A stretch of DNA of 28,340 nucleotides, from IMG/VR virus record IMGVR_UViG_3300040801_003312, positions 1 to 28,340 of that record; one strand, written 5' to 3'. Below the pieces are notes generated by a model. That model worked only from the letters and a program-made list of their open reading frames with translations. It searched no databases and was not told the origin of the DNA. Source of the stretch: a virus. Shown piece after piece: positions 1 through 7,087 of this stretch. Position 1 is the first letter of the stretch; each line of letters opens with the position of its first letter. A program made the position numbers and the translations under genes.

Positions 1-117
1 AAATTCAAACATTCGGTAATTGTTAATTTATAAATATATTCAAGTTTAGTAATATCATTTTCAGCGAGGGATTTTATTAAAGCATCAACACCATAAATTT
101 CACTAAATTTTTTTTCT
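1..117. repeat. Terminal direct repeat, left copy (circle closure)
   Basis: These 117 bases are identical to 28224-28340. A reading frame, the tail chaperone extension, runs through the repeat without interruption. The repeat is therefore most simply the overlap left when a circular or circularly permuted genome is assembled as a linear contig, not a fixed physical end. Confidence 0.95.
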
Positions 118-191
118 TCTATTGATGTTGATTCGTCTGAATTTGAAAATATTGTTGAATAGTTTCTAAATAATTCATTTTTAGATTTGAT
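1..191 (-). CDS. Tail assembly chaperone, -1 frame extension (upstream part; continues at 28223)
   Basis: This frame is entered from the gene at 119-691 by a -1 shift at the TTA codon at 191-193. It continues past base 1 into 28223 and ends at a TAA at 28163-28165. The extension adds 83 residues, beginning IKSKNELFRNYS, so the fused product would be 250 aa. It overlaps the end of the 0-frame gene, whose TAG is at 119-121. Its core (KKFSEIYGVDALIKSLAEND, then TKLEYIYKLTITE) has the look of T domains in Bacteroidota phages: a Tyr-Gly near the front, an LA-x-x-D-I segment and a charged helical tail. An ATG at the start of this frame (204-202, giving MFFFIKSK) could alternatively start it independently. 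Confidence 0.75.
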   Translation of the reverse strand, partial: MKSKNELFRNYSTIFSNSDESTSIEEKKFSEIYGVDALIKSLAENDITKLEYIYKLTITECLN

Positions 192-691
192 AAAAAAAAA
201 CATACAGATAATGCCTTTTTCATTGTTAATTTTTTCTTAAATATTTCTGATCGATTAATAATTTTTGTCGAATCATATTCTTCAATTTTACTTTTAAATA
301 ATTTTCTTTTCTTTTCTCTAAATAAAATTGCACAAATTATATGTAGATTATCTATAATTTTCTTTTCATTTTTAGTAAAGTTTAATAAATCAACAAAACG
401 ACCAGCCGAATATTTATAAATTTCAGAATCAAATGTATATTTTTTTCCATCAATTTTAAAATCATTTAAATCCTCAAAATCTGCTTCTTTTTCTATTACT
501 GTATTTATTAAAGATAATAAGTATTCAAGACTTTGAATTGAATATTTTTCTAAATTACTTATCTTTGTGAATAACTTAATTAAGTTATATTTATTTTCTT
601 CATAATTATCCTTATATGATTGTAGAAGTTGATACTCTTCTATTGTTAAATCACTTATATTTTTTATTTTAATTTTTTTTATCATACCCAA
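119..691 (-). CDS. Tail assembly chaperone (gpG-like), 0-frame product
   Basis: 190 aa protein of the type that precedes the tape measure gene in Bacteroidota phages. It has a short basic start (MIKKIKIKNISDLTIEEYQ), a helical middle, a characteristic segment YKYSAGRFVDLLNF, then HIICAILFREKK and a C-terminal ALSVCFFLSNLKMNY. These chaperones coat the tape measure protein and help polymerise the tail tube around it. The minor frameshifted form carries a T domain that recruits tube subunits. The start overlaps the terminase stop by 10 bp, which suggests translational coupling. The family call rests on pattern resemblance, reinforced by the slippery site and the in-frame extension. Residues after the shift point (SNLKMNYLETIQQYF and on) belong only to the unshifted form. 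Confidence 0.7.
   Translation of the reverse strand: MGMIKKIKIKNISDLTIEEYQLLQSYKDNYEENKYNLIKLFTKISNLEKYSIQSLEYLLSLINTVIEKEADFEDLNDFKIDGKKYTFDSEIYKYSAGRFVDLLNFTKNEKKIIDNLHIICAILFREKKRKLFKSKIEEYDSTKIINRSEIFKKKLTMKKALSVCFFLSNLKMNYLETIQQYFQIQTNQHQ
191..197 (-). promoter_or_regulatory. Programmed -1 ribosomal frameshift site (U UUU UUA)
   Basis: On the coding strand nine Ts followed by A span 200-191 and read TGT TTT TTT TTA in the 0 frame. The last seven bases, T TTT TTA, form a canonical X XXY YYZ slippery heptamer, the same as that of HIV-1 gag-pol. A -1 slip moves ribosomes into the 83-codon extension. I did not find an obvious strong stem-loop just downstream, so the stimulator is unclear. 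Confidence 0.7.
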
Positions 692-2016
692 TAAGTTAAT
701 TTTTGTGTTTTTTTAAATTCAAAAATCATTTTCATCATAACAGCCTCAGCAACATCTGGAGAATACCCCAGCGATCCTTTAACATCTTTTTTTGGAGTTA
801 TTTGGCTTTTTGAATCTGAAAAAGGGTTATGGTTTTTGAATGAAACTAATTCTTTAAATAATTTTTCTTTAATTTGTTTATCATCAAAAGATAATTTTAA
901 TAAATTCATTCTAAACAATTCTGATAATTTAAACATACATTGACTTTTCAAATTATTAAATTTCTCATTATTTAATGGTGTTGAAGCACTCACAAATCTT
1001 GTTATTGAACTTCTTAATTGATTTTCTAAATAATCACAAACACCAACACCAACACCACTCGCATCAACTACAATTTTACTTGCTTTAATATTATATTGTT
1101 TTTTTATCTTTATAATATTATCAGATAAGGTAATTGTATCATTTGTGTCAAATGTTTTTATATCTAATATTTCTGAACCCCTCCAAATTACAATAACTGA
1201 ATTATCATCACCAGTCGAAGCAACATCAACAGATAGGTAATATTCATTGTCTTTATTTTGTAATTCATTACTAAAACTATTTAAATAATCTTCATATGAA
1301 AATAAATCTAATGATGAATTTGAATAGTCCCAATTACCTAAATATTGTTGTTGATATTTTGCACCAGTTAGCCTTTTTAAACTATTTAAATAAGATAATG
1401 GTAAAAATGGATTGTCCTCCGGGGTGCCCAAAATTACAGATTTATAATTTTCTAATAGATTTGCTTTGTGGGGTGAATAAAAAAGTTCATATAACCAATT
1501 TTTAGCAGGATTTGAAACTAATAATAGTTTAGGAATTAAATTATATTCTTTTAACTTCCAGCGTATTCTTGACTTAACATATTCATAAGCGTCTTTTTCA
1601 ACTTCACCACACTCATCAATACAAGCAAATGTATACTCGGTTGATTTTAGTTCACCCCACTCTGGATCGCTTGGTTTTCTTGCTAATTGTTTCATATTGA
1701 TTACACTACCATTTTTGAAAATTATCTTATTTGATTTAAAATTATAATTTATCAAATGTTCTAAATTTAGATTTTTTACAATTTCTTGGAAAGTTACTAG
1801 TGTAGATTCTGTAATTGAATTTAAAGTTTGTCTACCCCACAAACCTTTTACCCCAGGATATTTAAGACAATATAGTAGTGAAAAAATTGCCAATAGTCTT
1901 GATTTACCTACACCAGCGCTGCCACCAAACATTATTTCCTCGATCCCATTTTCAAAATCTAATAAAACATTTAATGCTTTTTCTTGTAATTCTGTTAATT
2001 GTAAATCAATTTTCAT
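682..2016 (-). CDS. terL: Terminase large subunit
   Basis: 444 aa ATPase and nuclease motor that packages DNA into the prohead. The ATPase half shows Walker A GGSAGVGKS (31-39), Walker B FACIDE (130-135, catalytic E135) and a coupling motif LLLVSNP (164-170). The nuclease half has the RuvC-like LSVDVASTGDD (D264, D270, D271), VVDASG (D318) and SPDVAEA (D421), the expected metal-binding acidic residues. Length is normal for the family. It lies 2 bp after the small unknown gene and downstream of the small terminase. All key residues are present, so the enzyme should be active. The packaging mode (headful or cos) cannot be read directly; the circular assembly fits headful packaging of permuted DNA. 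Confidence 0.96.
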   Translation of the reverse strand: MKIDLQLTELQEKALNVLLDFENGIEEIMFGGSAGVGKSRLLAIFSLLYCLKYPGVKGLWGRQTLNSITESTLVTFQEIVKNLNLEHLINYNFKSNKIIFKNGSVINMKQLARKPSDPEWGELKSTEYTFACIDECGEVEKDAYEYVKSRIRWKLKEYNLIPKLLLVSNPAKNWLYELFYSPHKANLLENYKSVILGTPEDNPFLPLSYLNSLKRLTGAKYQQQYLGNWDYSNSSLDLFSYEDYLNSFSNELQNKDNEYYLSVDVASTGDDNSVIVIWRGSEILDIKTFDTNDTITLSDNIIKIKKQYNIKASKIVVDASGVGVGVCDYLENQLRSSITRFVSASTPLNNEKFNNLKSQCMFKLSELFRMNLLKLSFDDKQIKEKLFKELVSFKNHNPFSDSKSQITPKKDVKGSLGYSPDVAEAVMMKMIFEFKKTQKLTYWV

Positions 2017-2018
2017 TT

Positions 2019-2225
2019 TTAAAATTTTGTTATTTCATTTAGTTCTAAATCTTTTTGAATTTTAATCAATTCTAAATAAGACTTATTTAAAATTATTTTT
2101 TGATATTCTGAATAATTATCAATATTTTTCATTAAAAATTCTTTTAATAAAAAAGAAGAACAATTTTTAATATATTCAATGTCATTTTCAAAAATGGCAT
2201 TAATCAATTTTATCTCTTTTTTCAT
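2019..2225 (-). CDS. Small unknown protein between the terminase subunits
   Basis: 68 aa, rich in Lys, Ile, Asn and Leu, predicted largely helical (IKLINAIFENDIEYIKNCSS near the front). No family recognised. Its start lies 26 bp inside the end of the small terminase gene and its stop is 2 bp before the large terminase start, so it is co-translated with both. A role in packaging is suggested only by this position. Confidence 0.6.
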   Translation of the reverse strand: MKKEIKLINAIFENDIEYIKNCSSFLLKEFLMKNIDNYSEYQKIILNKSYLELIKIQKDLELNEITKF

Positions 2226-2838
2226 CTTTATTTATAACTGTTATATTTAAATTTATATCATTATCAAAAGGCTGTGAATCTTTACCAAACCCTCTATTAT
2301 TTCCTTTATTATCTAAATAATAAGTAATTGCCCTAAAATCATCTTTGGATATTCTGTTGAACAATTTTTCTATTGAAAAATCAAGTAAAATTTCATCTAT
2401 TTTATCATAATTTTTTTTAAATTCTGGATCAAAATATTGTGATTTTTCATTTATCCATTTTGAAAACCAATCTTTATCGACATCTACCTGACTACAACTT
2501 TTTGAAACATTGCCATAATTCATAACTAAAAGATTCAACAATGCCTCTTTTTTTGCTTTTGATTTTTCAGAACCTTTCAGATATTTAAAATTAAAATAAT
2601 TTTCAACTTCATTATTTAGTTTACTTTTTTCTTCTCTTTTCTTTTTATAAATTTTCTGTTTAGTTCCTGAATCAATATTTTTAAAATCCTCAATTTCTTT
2701 TAATTCGGCTTCCGAAACCTTTTTGCCTCTATGATAAATTGTTCCATCATCATCAATAAATTTAGCCATCAAAGCCCAACCTCTTGGCTTTGATGGTTTT
2801 TGAGTATTTTTATTTTTATTGCTTTTAGATTTAGCCAT
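2200..2838 (-). CDS. terS: Terminase small subunit
   Basis: 212 aa DNA-recognition subunit that would bind the packaging site and load the large subunit. The first 90 residues are a very basic, probably flexible tail (AKSKSNKNKNTQKPSKPRG). The conserved core follows: ALLNLLVMNYGNVSKSCSQV, then VDKDWFSKWI, a helix-turn-helix with the GNVS-x-SC pattern of phage small terminases. After it come the oligomerisation helices, with DEILLDFSIEKLF and the C-terminal YYLDNKGNNRGFG (LKxKGKxRGY-like). Position just before the large terminase supports the call. The long basic N-terminal extension is more than the usual small terminase carries. Confidence 0.82.
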   Translation of the reverse strand: MAKSKSNKNKNTQKPSKPRGWALMAKFIDDDGTIYHRGKKVSEAELKEIEDFKNIDSGTKQKIYKKKREEKSKLNNEVENYFNFKYLKGSEKSKAKKEALLNLLVMNYGNVSKSCSQVDVDKDWFSKWINEKSQYFDPEFKKNYDKIDEILLDFSIEKLFNRISKDDFRAITYYLDNKGNNRGFGKDSQPFDNDINLNITVINKDEKRDKID

Positions 2839-2863
2839 TATTTAATATTACAATTTTTAGTAT

Positions 2864-3277
2864 TTATTTACTATTTTTTATAACAGGTTTTTTTATTTCT
2901 CTTAAAAATTCATTAACTCTTTCTTTTAAACAAGACGAACAATTTCTAATTATTCCAGTTCCTTTTCCAAATAATTGTCTATATAATTTTTGAAATTGTT
3001 CTAAATCTGAGATTGAAGAAAACCCATTTCTACCCTTCATTTTCTCTTCATAAAACTTCAGATACTCAGATTGTTCAGATTGTTCAGATTGTTCAGAATT
3101 ATTGGTAGTAGCCAAGTCCTGATTTTCTGATTGTTCTGATTGTTCTGATTTTTCTGATGTTTTAAATAATTTAGATTTTTCTGATTTTTTCAAATCTCCC
3201 CAAATTTTTTTAAAATCTTCTTTTGTTGCTTCCGGATTATCTTTTTTATATAAAGAATATGCTTTCATATAATTCAT
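2864..3277 (-). CDS. Unknown protein with Ser-Glu-Gln repeats and a CSSC motif
   Basis: 137 aa. Residues about 40-72 hold two blocks of the tripeptide Ser-Glu-Gln, encoded by 9-bp tandem repeats near 3061-3095 and 3121-3160. This segment should be an acidic, unstructured linker. The C-terminal part has FGKGTGIIRNCSSCLKERVN, with a Cys-x-x-Cys pair that could bind a metal with other residues or be redox active. The N-terminal segment (KAYSLYKKDNPEATKEDFKK) is helical. ATG codons lie at 3277 and three codons later. It precedes the small terminase and is likely transcribed with it, from a TATATA motif at 3300-3305. The repeat number could vary by slippage without frame loss. Function unknown. 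Confidence 0.7.
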   Translation of the reverse strand: MNYMKAYSLYKKDNPEATKEDFKKIWGDLKKSEKSKLFKTSEKSEQSEQSENQDLATTNNSEQSEQSEQSEYLKFYEEKMKGRNGFSSISDLEQFQKLYRQLFGKGTGIIRNCSSCLKERVNEFLREIKKPVIKNSK

Positions 3278-3298
3278 TTTAATTTGATTCTTTTTTTT

Positions 3299-3318
3299 CT
3301 ATATATTAAATAATATTA
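3299..3318 (-). promoter_or_regulatory. Candidate promoter (TATATA motif) for the packaging unit
   Basis: The sense strand reads TAATATTATTTAATATATAG, with TATATA about 23 nt before the ATG at 3277. It is one of a dozen matches to the recurrent motif and overlaps the end of the HNH gene. Confidence 0.35.
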
Positions 3319-3866
3319 TCTAAATATTTATCTATAGAATAAATCCTATATCCTTTATATGTTTTTAAAATTCTCTGATCACATGCCTGCGAAACTGAAA
3401 TTGTTGTTCCTGTTAACCATTTAGCAGCCGAAAAAATTGAAGGGAAAAAATACGAATACCCATCTTTTACTAAAAAAACAGATTTTCTTTTTAAAACTGG
3501 ATTTTCTTGTTTTAATTTAGAATAGTATTTTTTAACATTTTCTTTTCTTGTTAGAATTTGTAAATTACTTAAAATATTATTCTGTTTATTATTATCAATA
3601 TGATCAATTGTCATATTATGATCAATTATTCCTTTAAATGTCTGATATATAATTCTGTGAACATATTCAGATTTTTTATTAATAAATATTCTTAGATATC
3701 CATTTTTTTGAATATTTGGAATTTTCTTTATTAATTTACCTTTTGTATTTATCTTGAAAATTTCACCTTGTTTATTACAAAAAATATTTTCTTTATATTT
3801 TTTAAGTTTAAATTTTTTGATTGTTTCAAAATTTTCTTTTTCAATTTGTTTCTTTAAGTTTTTCAT
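3306..3866 (-). CDS. HNH homing-type endonuclease
   Basis: 186 aa free-standing HNH nuclease of the kind that nicks DNA and spreads itself among related phages. The nuclease core is EYVHRIIYQTF (H70) followed by MTIDHIDNNKQNNILSNLQ (D88, H89, N97/N101) and LTRKENV, the usual HNH_3 layout. The C-terminal 60 residues (FFPSIFSAAKWLTGTTISVS, then KTYKGYRI) resemble a NUMOD-type DNA-binding module. The frame is open to an ATG at 3911, but I prefer 3866. The extra 15 residues (MSFLIKYIIINNYII) look like translated leader, and the candidate promoter at 3880-3900 would lie inside the longer form. It is transcribed on its own and sits upstream of the terminase unit, where HNH genes often occur. Confidence 0.85.
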   Translation of the reverse strand: MKNLKKQIEKENFETIKKFKLKKYKENIFCNKQGEIFKINTKGKLIKKIPNIQKNGYLRIFINKKSEYVHRIIYQTFKGIIDHNMTIDHIDNNKQNNILSNLQILTRKENVKKYYSKLKQENPVLKRKSVFLVKDGYSYFFPSIFSAAKWLTGTTISVSQACDQRILKTYKGYRIYSIDKYLDNII

Positions 3867-3879
3867 AATTATATAATTG

Positions 3880-3921
3880 TTTATTATTATATATTTAATT
3901 AAAAAACTCATTTTTTTCCAC
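3880..3921 (-). promoter_or_regulatory. Candidate promoter for the HNH gene
   Basis: TATATA at 3888-3893 lies 22 nt before the ATG at 3866. An upstream GTGGAAAA (3914-3921) resembles the GTGAAAAC and GCGAAAAC found upstream of the same motif before the genes starting at 5626 and 7010. Confidence 0.35.
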
Positions 3922-3935
3922 TTTTTTTATGATAT

Positions 3936-3971
3936 AAAAAAAACCTGAAAAGAAATTAATCTAATCAGGTT
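3936..3971 (-). terminator. Rho-independent terminator after the gene at 4001-4360
   Basis: Arms AACCTGA (3942-3948) and TCAGGTT (3965-3971) pair over 7 bp. The minus-strand transcript then runs into eight Us (A-run 3936-3943). Confidence 0.6.
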
Positions 3972-4000
3972 AAATAATAAATAAAAGATAAATAAATAAT

Positions 4001-4360
4001 TTACATGTATATACTATTATTCTTAACTGATGTTGGATATTTACTATCAATTATGTAATTGAATTGTTCTATGTCTCTTTGAAAGAAATATAAATTTCTC
4101 TTTATATTATTTTTATATAAATAAATGTCTTTTAAATATCCTTCAAAATTAAAAATATCATTGCAAATAAAATTTGAAAACATACTATTAACTAATAATT
4201 CAACATGATAATTTTCTCTTATAGAATAAATTTTTATTTCTAATTTTATATTATCTTTTTTTTCAATTTCTTCTAAAATTTCATTAAAAAAAATCTGCAA
4301 TTCATTTTTTATTTCATTTTCTGAATAATTTTCTAAATCTTCTTTTTTAATAGTTATCAT
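4001..4360 (-). CDS. Unknown protein, 119 aa
   Basis: No family recognised. It is acidic and helical at the front (KKEDLENYSENEIKNELQIF), then mixed, with several aromatic residues and ending KYPTSVKNNSIYM. It starts 6 bp after the stop of the gene at 4367-5041, so the two form one unit, and it is followed by a terminator at 3936-3971. Nothing in the sequence points to a function. Confidence 0.65.
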   Translation of the reverse strand: MITIKKEDLENYSENEIKNELQIFFNEILEEIEKKDNIKLEIKIYSIRENYHVELLVNSMFSNFICNDIFNFEGYLKDIYLYKNNIKRNLYFFQRDIEQFNYIIDSKYPTSVKNNSIYM

Positions 4361-4366
4361 TTTATT

Positions 4367-5041
4367 TTAATTATTTTTTTGTAAATATTTTTGGATTTCT
4401 TCAAAAATATTTATGAACTTTACATCTAAAATTTTCTTTTCTTCATTATAATTTTCATCAATATAGAAATTAACCAAACCTAAGATGTTAGCTGAAAATG
4501 TTTTTGAACCGAAAATATTTTCAATTTTTTTCCTTAACATTTTTGTGTATATTTTCAAAATATTTTGTTCATCTATTTCAGATAAATTATTTAAATTAAT
4601 AAAAAGTCCATTTGTCTCAAGATTTTTCAGAAATTTCTTTTTCTGAATTATCATATCGTTTAAATTTTTGTAAAGAAAATGATCATTTAATTTATTATCA
4701 TCTAAATAATCATTTAGAAGATTCTTTTTATTAATTTTGAAATTATTTACAATTATTTTATCTAAATCAAAAATTGATAATGTTTGTTGTTCTTCTTTTT
4801 CTTCTTTTTTTTCTTCTTTATAATTAAGATAATTTAAGTTATTTTCTAAATAATAGACACCTGCATTACTTTCATTTATCTGTTCAATTATCCAACCTTT
4901 TCGTTTACCTTGAACTATTTCTTTTCCTATATTTCTTTTAACAGATGAAGGATTATTATAATGAAAAAACTTGGCTACATCCTCAAGGGTTGGTAATTCT
5001 AATTCATAATTATCTTTTGTATTTGTTATTAAATATTTCAT
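4367..5041 (-). CDS. Unknown protein with an N-terminal NUMOD/HTH-like segment
   Basis: 224 aa. Residues about 15-52 (LPTLEDVAKFFHYNNPSSVK, then GKRKGWIIEQ) resemble the small DNA-binding NUMOD or helix-turn-helix repeats found at the ends of homing endonucleases. No nuclease motif follows, however. A Glu/Lys-rich linker (EEKKEEKEEQQ) separates this from a long helical C-terminal half with no recognised domain. It may be a DNA-binding regulator or the remnant of a nuclease accessory protein; this is inference from a short segment. It is followed 6 bp later by the gene at 4001-4360. Confidence 0.62.
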   Translation of the reverse strand: MKYLITNTKDNYELELPTLEDVAKFFHYNNPSSVKRNIGKEIVQGKRKGWIIEQINESNAGVYYLENNLNYLNYKEEKKEEKEEQQTLSIFDLDKIIVNNFKINKKNLLNDYLDDNKLNDHFLYKNLNDMIIQKKKFLKNLETNGLFINLNNLSEIDEQNILKIYTKMLRKKIENIFGSKTFSANILGLVNFYIDENYNEEKKILDVKFINIFEEIQKYLQKNN

Positions 5042-5072
5042 TTAATTTTAATTACTTTTTTGTGAAAATAAA

Positions 5073-5096
5073 GTCAGGTATCATATGATACCTGAC
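5073..5096 (-). terminator. 24-bp perfect palindrome, likely terminator
   Basis: GTCAGGTATC and GATACCTGAC flank ATAT; the whole 24 bases are self-complementary. It lies 12 bp after the stop of the gene at 5108-5314 and is followed on the minus strand by TTTATTTTC, a weak U-tract. It could instead, or in addition, be an operator for a dimeric regulator acting on the gene at 4367-5041. Confidence 0.5.
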
Positions 5097-5107
5097 AAAG
5101 AATGCTT

Positions 5108-5314
5108 TTAACATTCAGGACAATCGATCCAATCGCCGATAATGTCTGAGTAGATTATTTTACCATTATTATCCGTTTTTAATTCGTTATTTTGGATATT
5201 TAAATGTGAATTTTTAACTAATTCACCATTTTTAAATCTCAAAATGTTTCCTTCGTTTAGTGATGTGAATAAATAATCTTTTCCATTTTCTAATTTTAAT
5301 TTATTGTTTTCCAT
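5108..5314 (-). CDS. Small unknown protein ending in Cys-Pro-Glu-Cys
   Basis: 68 aa, probably beta-rich (GKDYLFTSLNEGNILRFKNG, then DNNGKIIYSDIIGDWIDCPEC). The terminal C-P-E-C pair could bind a metal or form a disulfide. No family recognised. It starts 9 bp after the stop of the gene at 5324-5626 and is followed by the palindrome at 5073-5096, so it is the last gene of that small unit. Confidence 0.6.
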   Translation of the reverse strand: MENNKLKLENGKDYLFTSLNEGNILRFKNGELVKNSHLNIQNNELKTDNNGKIIYSDIIGDWIDCPEC

Positions 5315-5323
5315 TTTTTTATA

Positions 5324-5626
5324 TTATTTTTTTGTAAAAATGAAATTAATTATTTCTTTAATTTCATTTTTATAATTTCTATACGTGTCATTACTTTTAT
5401 CGTATTTTTTATATAATTTTTCGATATTTTTATCAATAAAATTTATCAAAGTTTTCAGATCTGAATCTGAATTAAAAATATTATAATATAATTCATTATA
5501 ATTATCTGTTAGACAAGTATCATTTAATAATAAATTAATCTGATGTTCATTTTGAACATCAGATTTTTTATAATATTTAAACATTTTAATTATTTCATTT
5601 CTTATGTCATTTTTAAATTTGTCCAT
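5324..5626 (-). CDS. Unknown helical protein, 100 aa
   Basis: Mostly charged and helical (MDKFKNDIRNEIIKMFKYYK, ending EIKEIINFIFTKK). No family recognised. It is the first gene of a two-gene unit with the gene at 5108-5314 and is preceded by the TATATA promoter-like motif. A 13-bp hairpin lies inside the coding sequence at 5537-5565, codons for SDVQNEHQI. Confidence 0.65.
   Translation of the reverse strand: MDKFKNDIRNEIIKMFKYYKKSDVQNEHQINLLLNDTCLTDNYNELYYNIFNSDSDLKTLINFIDKNIEKLYKKYDKSNDTYRNYKNEIKEIINFIFTKK
5537..5569 (+). terminator. Terminator-like hairpin antisense within a gene
   Basis: AATCTGATGTTCA (5537-5549) pairs perfectly with TGAACATCAGATT (5553-5565) around a 3-nt loop, and six Ts follow on the plus strand. 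In shape this is an intrinsic terminator for plus-strand transcripts, placed inside a minus-strand gene. It may block antisense transcription. Confidence 0.4.
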
Positions 5627-5698
5627 TTTTATTAATCATTTTTTTTATTATTATATATTAAAATTTTTATTTAGTTTTCACTTTTTTTACATTTTTTT
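5627..5698. repeat. Intergenic repeat with promoter motif, copy 1
   Basis: About 72 bp nearly identical to 7011-7087. On the minus strand it carries GTGAAAAC (5674-5681), a 16-nt spacer and TATATA (5652-5657), the latter 26 nt before the ATG at 5626. This is the best-conserved form of the recurrent promoter-like motif. Confidence 0.6.
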
Positions 5699-6449
5699 AT
5701 ATTTTTTTTAGTAAAAATCTTAAATCGTTATATTCATCTGTGTGTTCTGATTCAATTATTTCATAACCTTCTGGTTTTATACAAAAATCATAATCATAAA
5801 AATCATATAATTCTGTATCATTATTGCAATGATCATCTCTATTATCATAGAAGAAATTATTAATCCTATCGTTGTTGAATGAATTTATTGATATAATAAC
5901 TTCTATTTCACCCTCTTCATAATAATCTCGATTAATTTGTATCGAAAAATCTGATTCACAATAATAGTTATCATCTTCATCTTCTAACATTTCATTAAGT
6001 ATATCTGAAATTCTTTCTTCATCATAACCTTCATATATATATTTTTGATATTCTTCATGAATAATTTCGAAAATTTCATCATCAATCTTATAATCTGTTA
6101 TAGGTATATAATTACTTGGGTTTAAATGATATTGTTGAATATCATCCGGATCAATATAAATTTTGAAAATGTCTTCACCTGCATAAAATGTATCTGTATG
6201 TATAGTAGATTCAATCCATTCATCATCACTAACATTATAGATAAATTCTCCAAATTTGAGATTTCTAATTCTATTTAAGACATCTTTATCATCACCTTCT
6301 TCTTCTTCAATGTCTTCAATATCATACCAATAATAAATTGTCTGACTGTCTTTTTTAATGTCTTCAAACCATCTATCATTATAATCTTCCCATTCAATTT
6401 CATAATTTTTAAACGATTTTTCATTTGCTTTCTTTCTGTAAATTTTCAT
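5697..6449 (-). CDS. Very acidic unknown protein (possible DNA mimic)
   Basis: 250 aa. By hand count about 71 residues are Asp or Glu and only about 24 are Lys or Arg, giving a strongly negative protein. The first 15 residues are basic (MKIYRKKANEKSFKN); acidic stretches such as DIEDIEEEEGDDKD and NEMLEDEDDN follow, with many Tyr and Phe. No family recognised. Such composition occurs in phage anti-restriction and other DNA-mimic proteins, but acidity alone does not prove that role. It starts 30 bp after the stop of the gene at 6480-7010, so both probably share one transcript. Confidence 0.65.
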   Translation of the reverse strand: MKIYRKKANEKSFKNYEIEWEDYNDRWFEDIKKDSQTIYYWYDIEDIEEEEGDDKDVLNRIRNLKFGEFIYNVSDDEWIESTIHTDTFYAGEDIFKIYIDPDDIQQYHLNPSNYIPITDYKIDDEIFEIIHEEYQKYIYEGYDEERISDILNEMLEDEDDNYYCESDFSIQINRDYYEEGEIEVIISINSFNNDRINNFFYDNRDDHCNNDTELYDFYDYDFCIKPEGYEIIESEHTDEYNDLRFLLKKI

Positions 6450-6479
6450 AGTTTCTAATTTTTTTTTTAATTTTTTATT

Positions 6480-7010
6480 CTAAAATATCCATTCCCAATT
6501 TTTATAAATTTTATTAAGTCTTTGTTCGTATTCTTGTTCTTTTTTTACTTCATCAATTAGTTTAATATAGATTTCATAACCTTCCTTCTGATATATACCT
6601 TCTTGGTCAATTAAATAATCATTGTATTTGTCTTCGATTTTATATGTACATTTAGACTTGTCAATTTTATTTATTATTCCGTCTATATCTTTTTGATTTT
6701 TTACAAAATAATATCTCTGTTGTTTTTCTACATGTTCATTTATTTTGAAATGAACTGATTTATACCATTTTTTACCATTTTTTATTATAGTTATTTCTCG
6801 ATTATTATCATTATACTTTGATATTTTAAATTTTCCCGCAGTCTCTTTAAGTAATATAAATATATTATCTGATTCTTTAATAATAGAATTATTATTTTTA
6901 GTAATATCTTTTATTTTTTGTTTTGCTTGTTTGACATCATCAAATGTATTTAGATTTTCTGTTAATTTTTTAATTTTGTCAAATTTTTCTGTAAATTCTT
7001 TTGTTTCCAT
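6480..7010 (-). CDS. Unknown protein, 176 aa
   Basis: The N-terminal 45 residues are a charged helix (FTEKFDKIKKLTENLNTFDD), likely coiled coil. The rest is mixed, with repeated Tyr-rich strands (KKWYKSVHFKINEH, YEIYIKLIDEVKKEQEYEQR) and a C-terminal NWEWIF. No domain recognised. It is the first gene of a unit with the acidic protein gene and is preceded by the conserved promoter-like repeat at 7011-7087. Confidence 0.65.
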   Translation of the reverse strand: METKEFTEKFDKIKKLTENLNTFDDVKQAKQKIKDITKNNNSIIKESDNIFILLKETAGKFKISKYNDNNREITIIKNGKKWYKSVHFKINEHVEKQQRYYFVKNQKDIDGIINKIDKSKCTYKIEDKYNDYLIDQEGIYQKEGYEIYIKLIDEVKKEQEYEQRLNKIYKNWEWIF

Positions 7011-7087
7011 TTTTATTAATTATTTTTTGTTTATTATTATATATTAAAATTTTTATTTAGTTTTCGCTTTTTTTACATTTTTTTTAC
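7011..7087. repeat. Intergenic repeat with promoter motif, copy 2
   Basis: Near-identical partner of 5627-5698. The minus strand has GCGAAAAC (7060-7067), 16 nt, then TATATA (7038-7043), 28 nt before the ATG at 7010. Confidence 0.6.

Noticed and set aside
3867-3911. Longer HNH protein starting at 3911
   Set aside because: The added 15 residues are translated AT-rich leader containing the candidate promoter. The start at 3866 gives a normal N-terminus.
5697-6449. Acidic protein as an ArdA anti-restriction protein
   Set aside because: Acidity fits but I could not see ArdA sequence motifs or its usual length of about 170 aa, so only a general DNA-mimic idea is kept.
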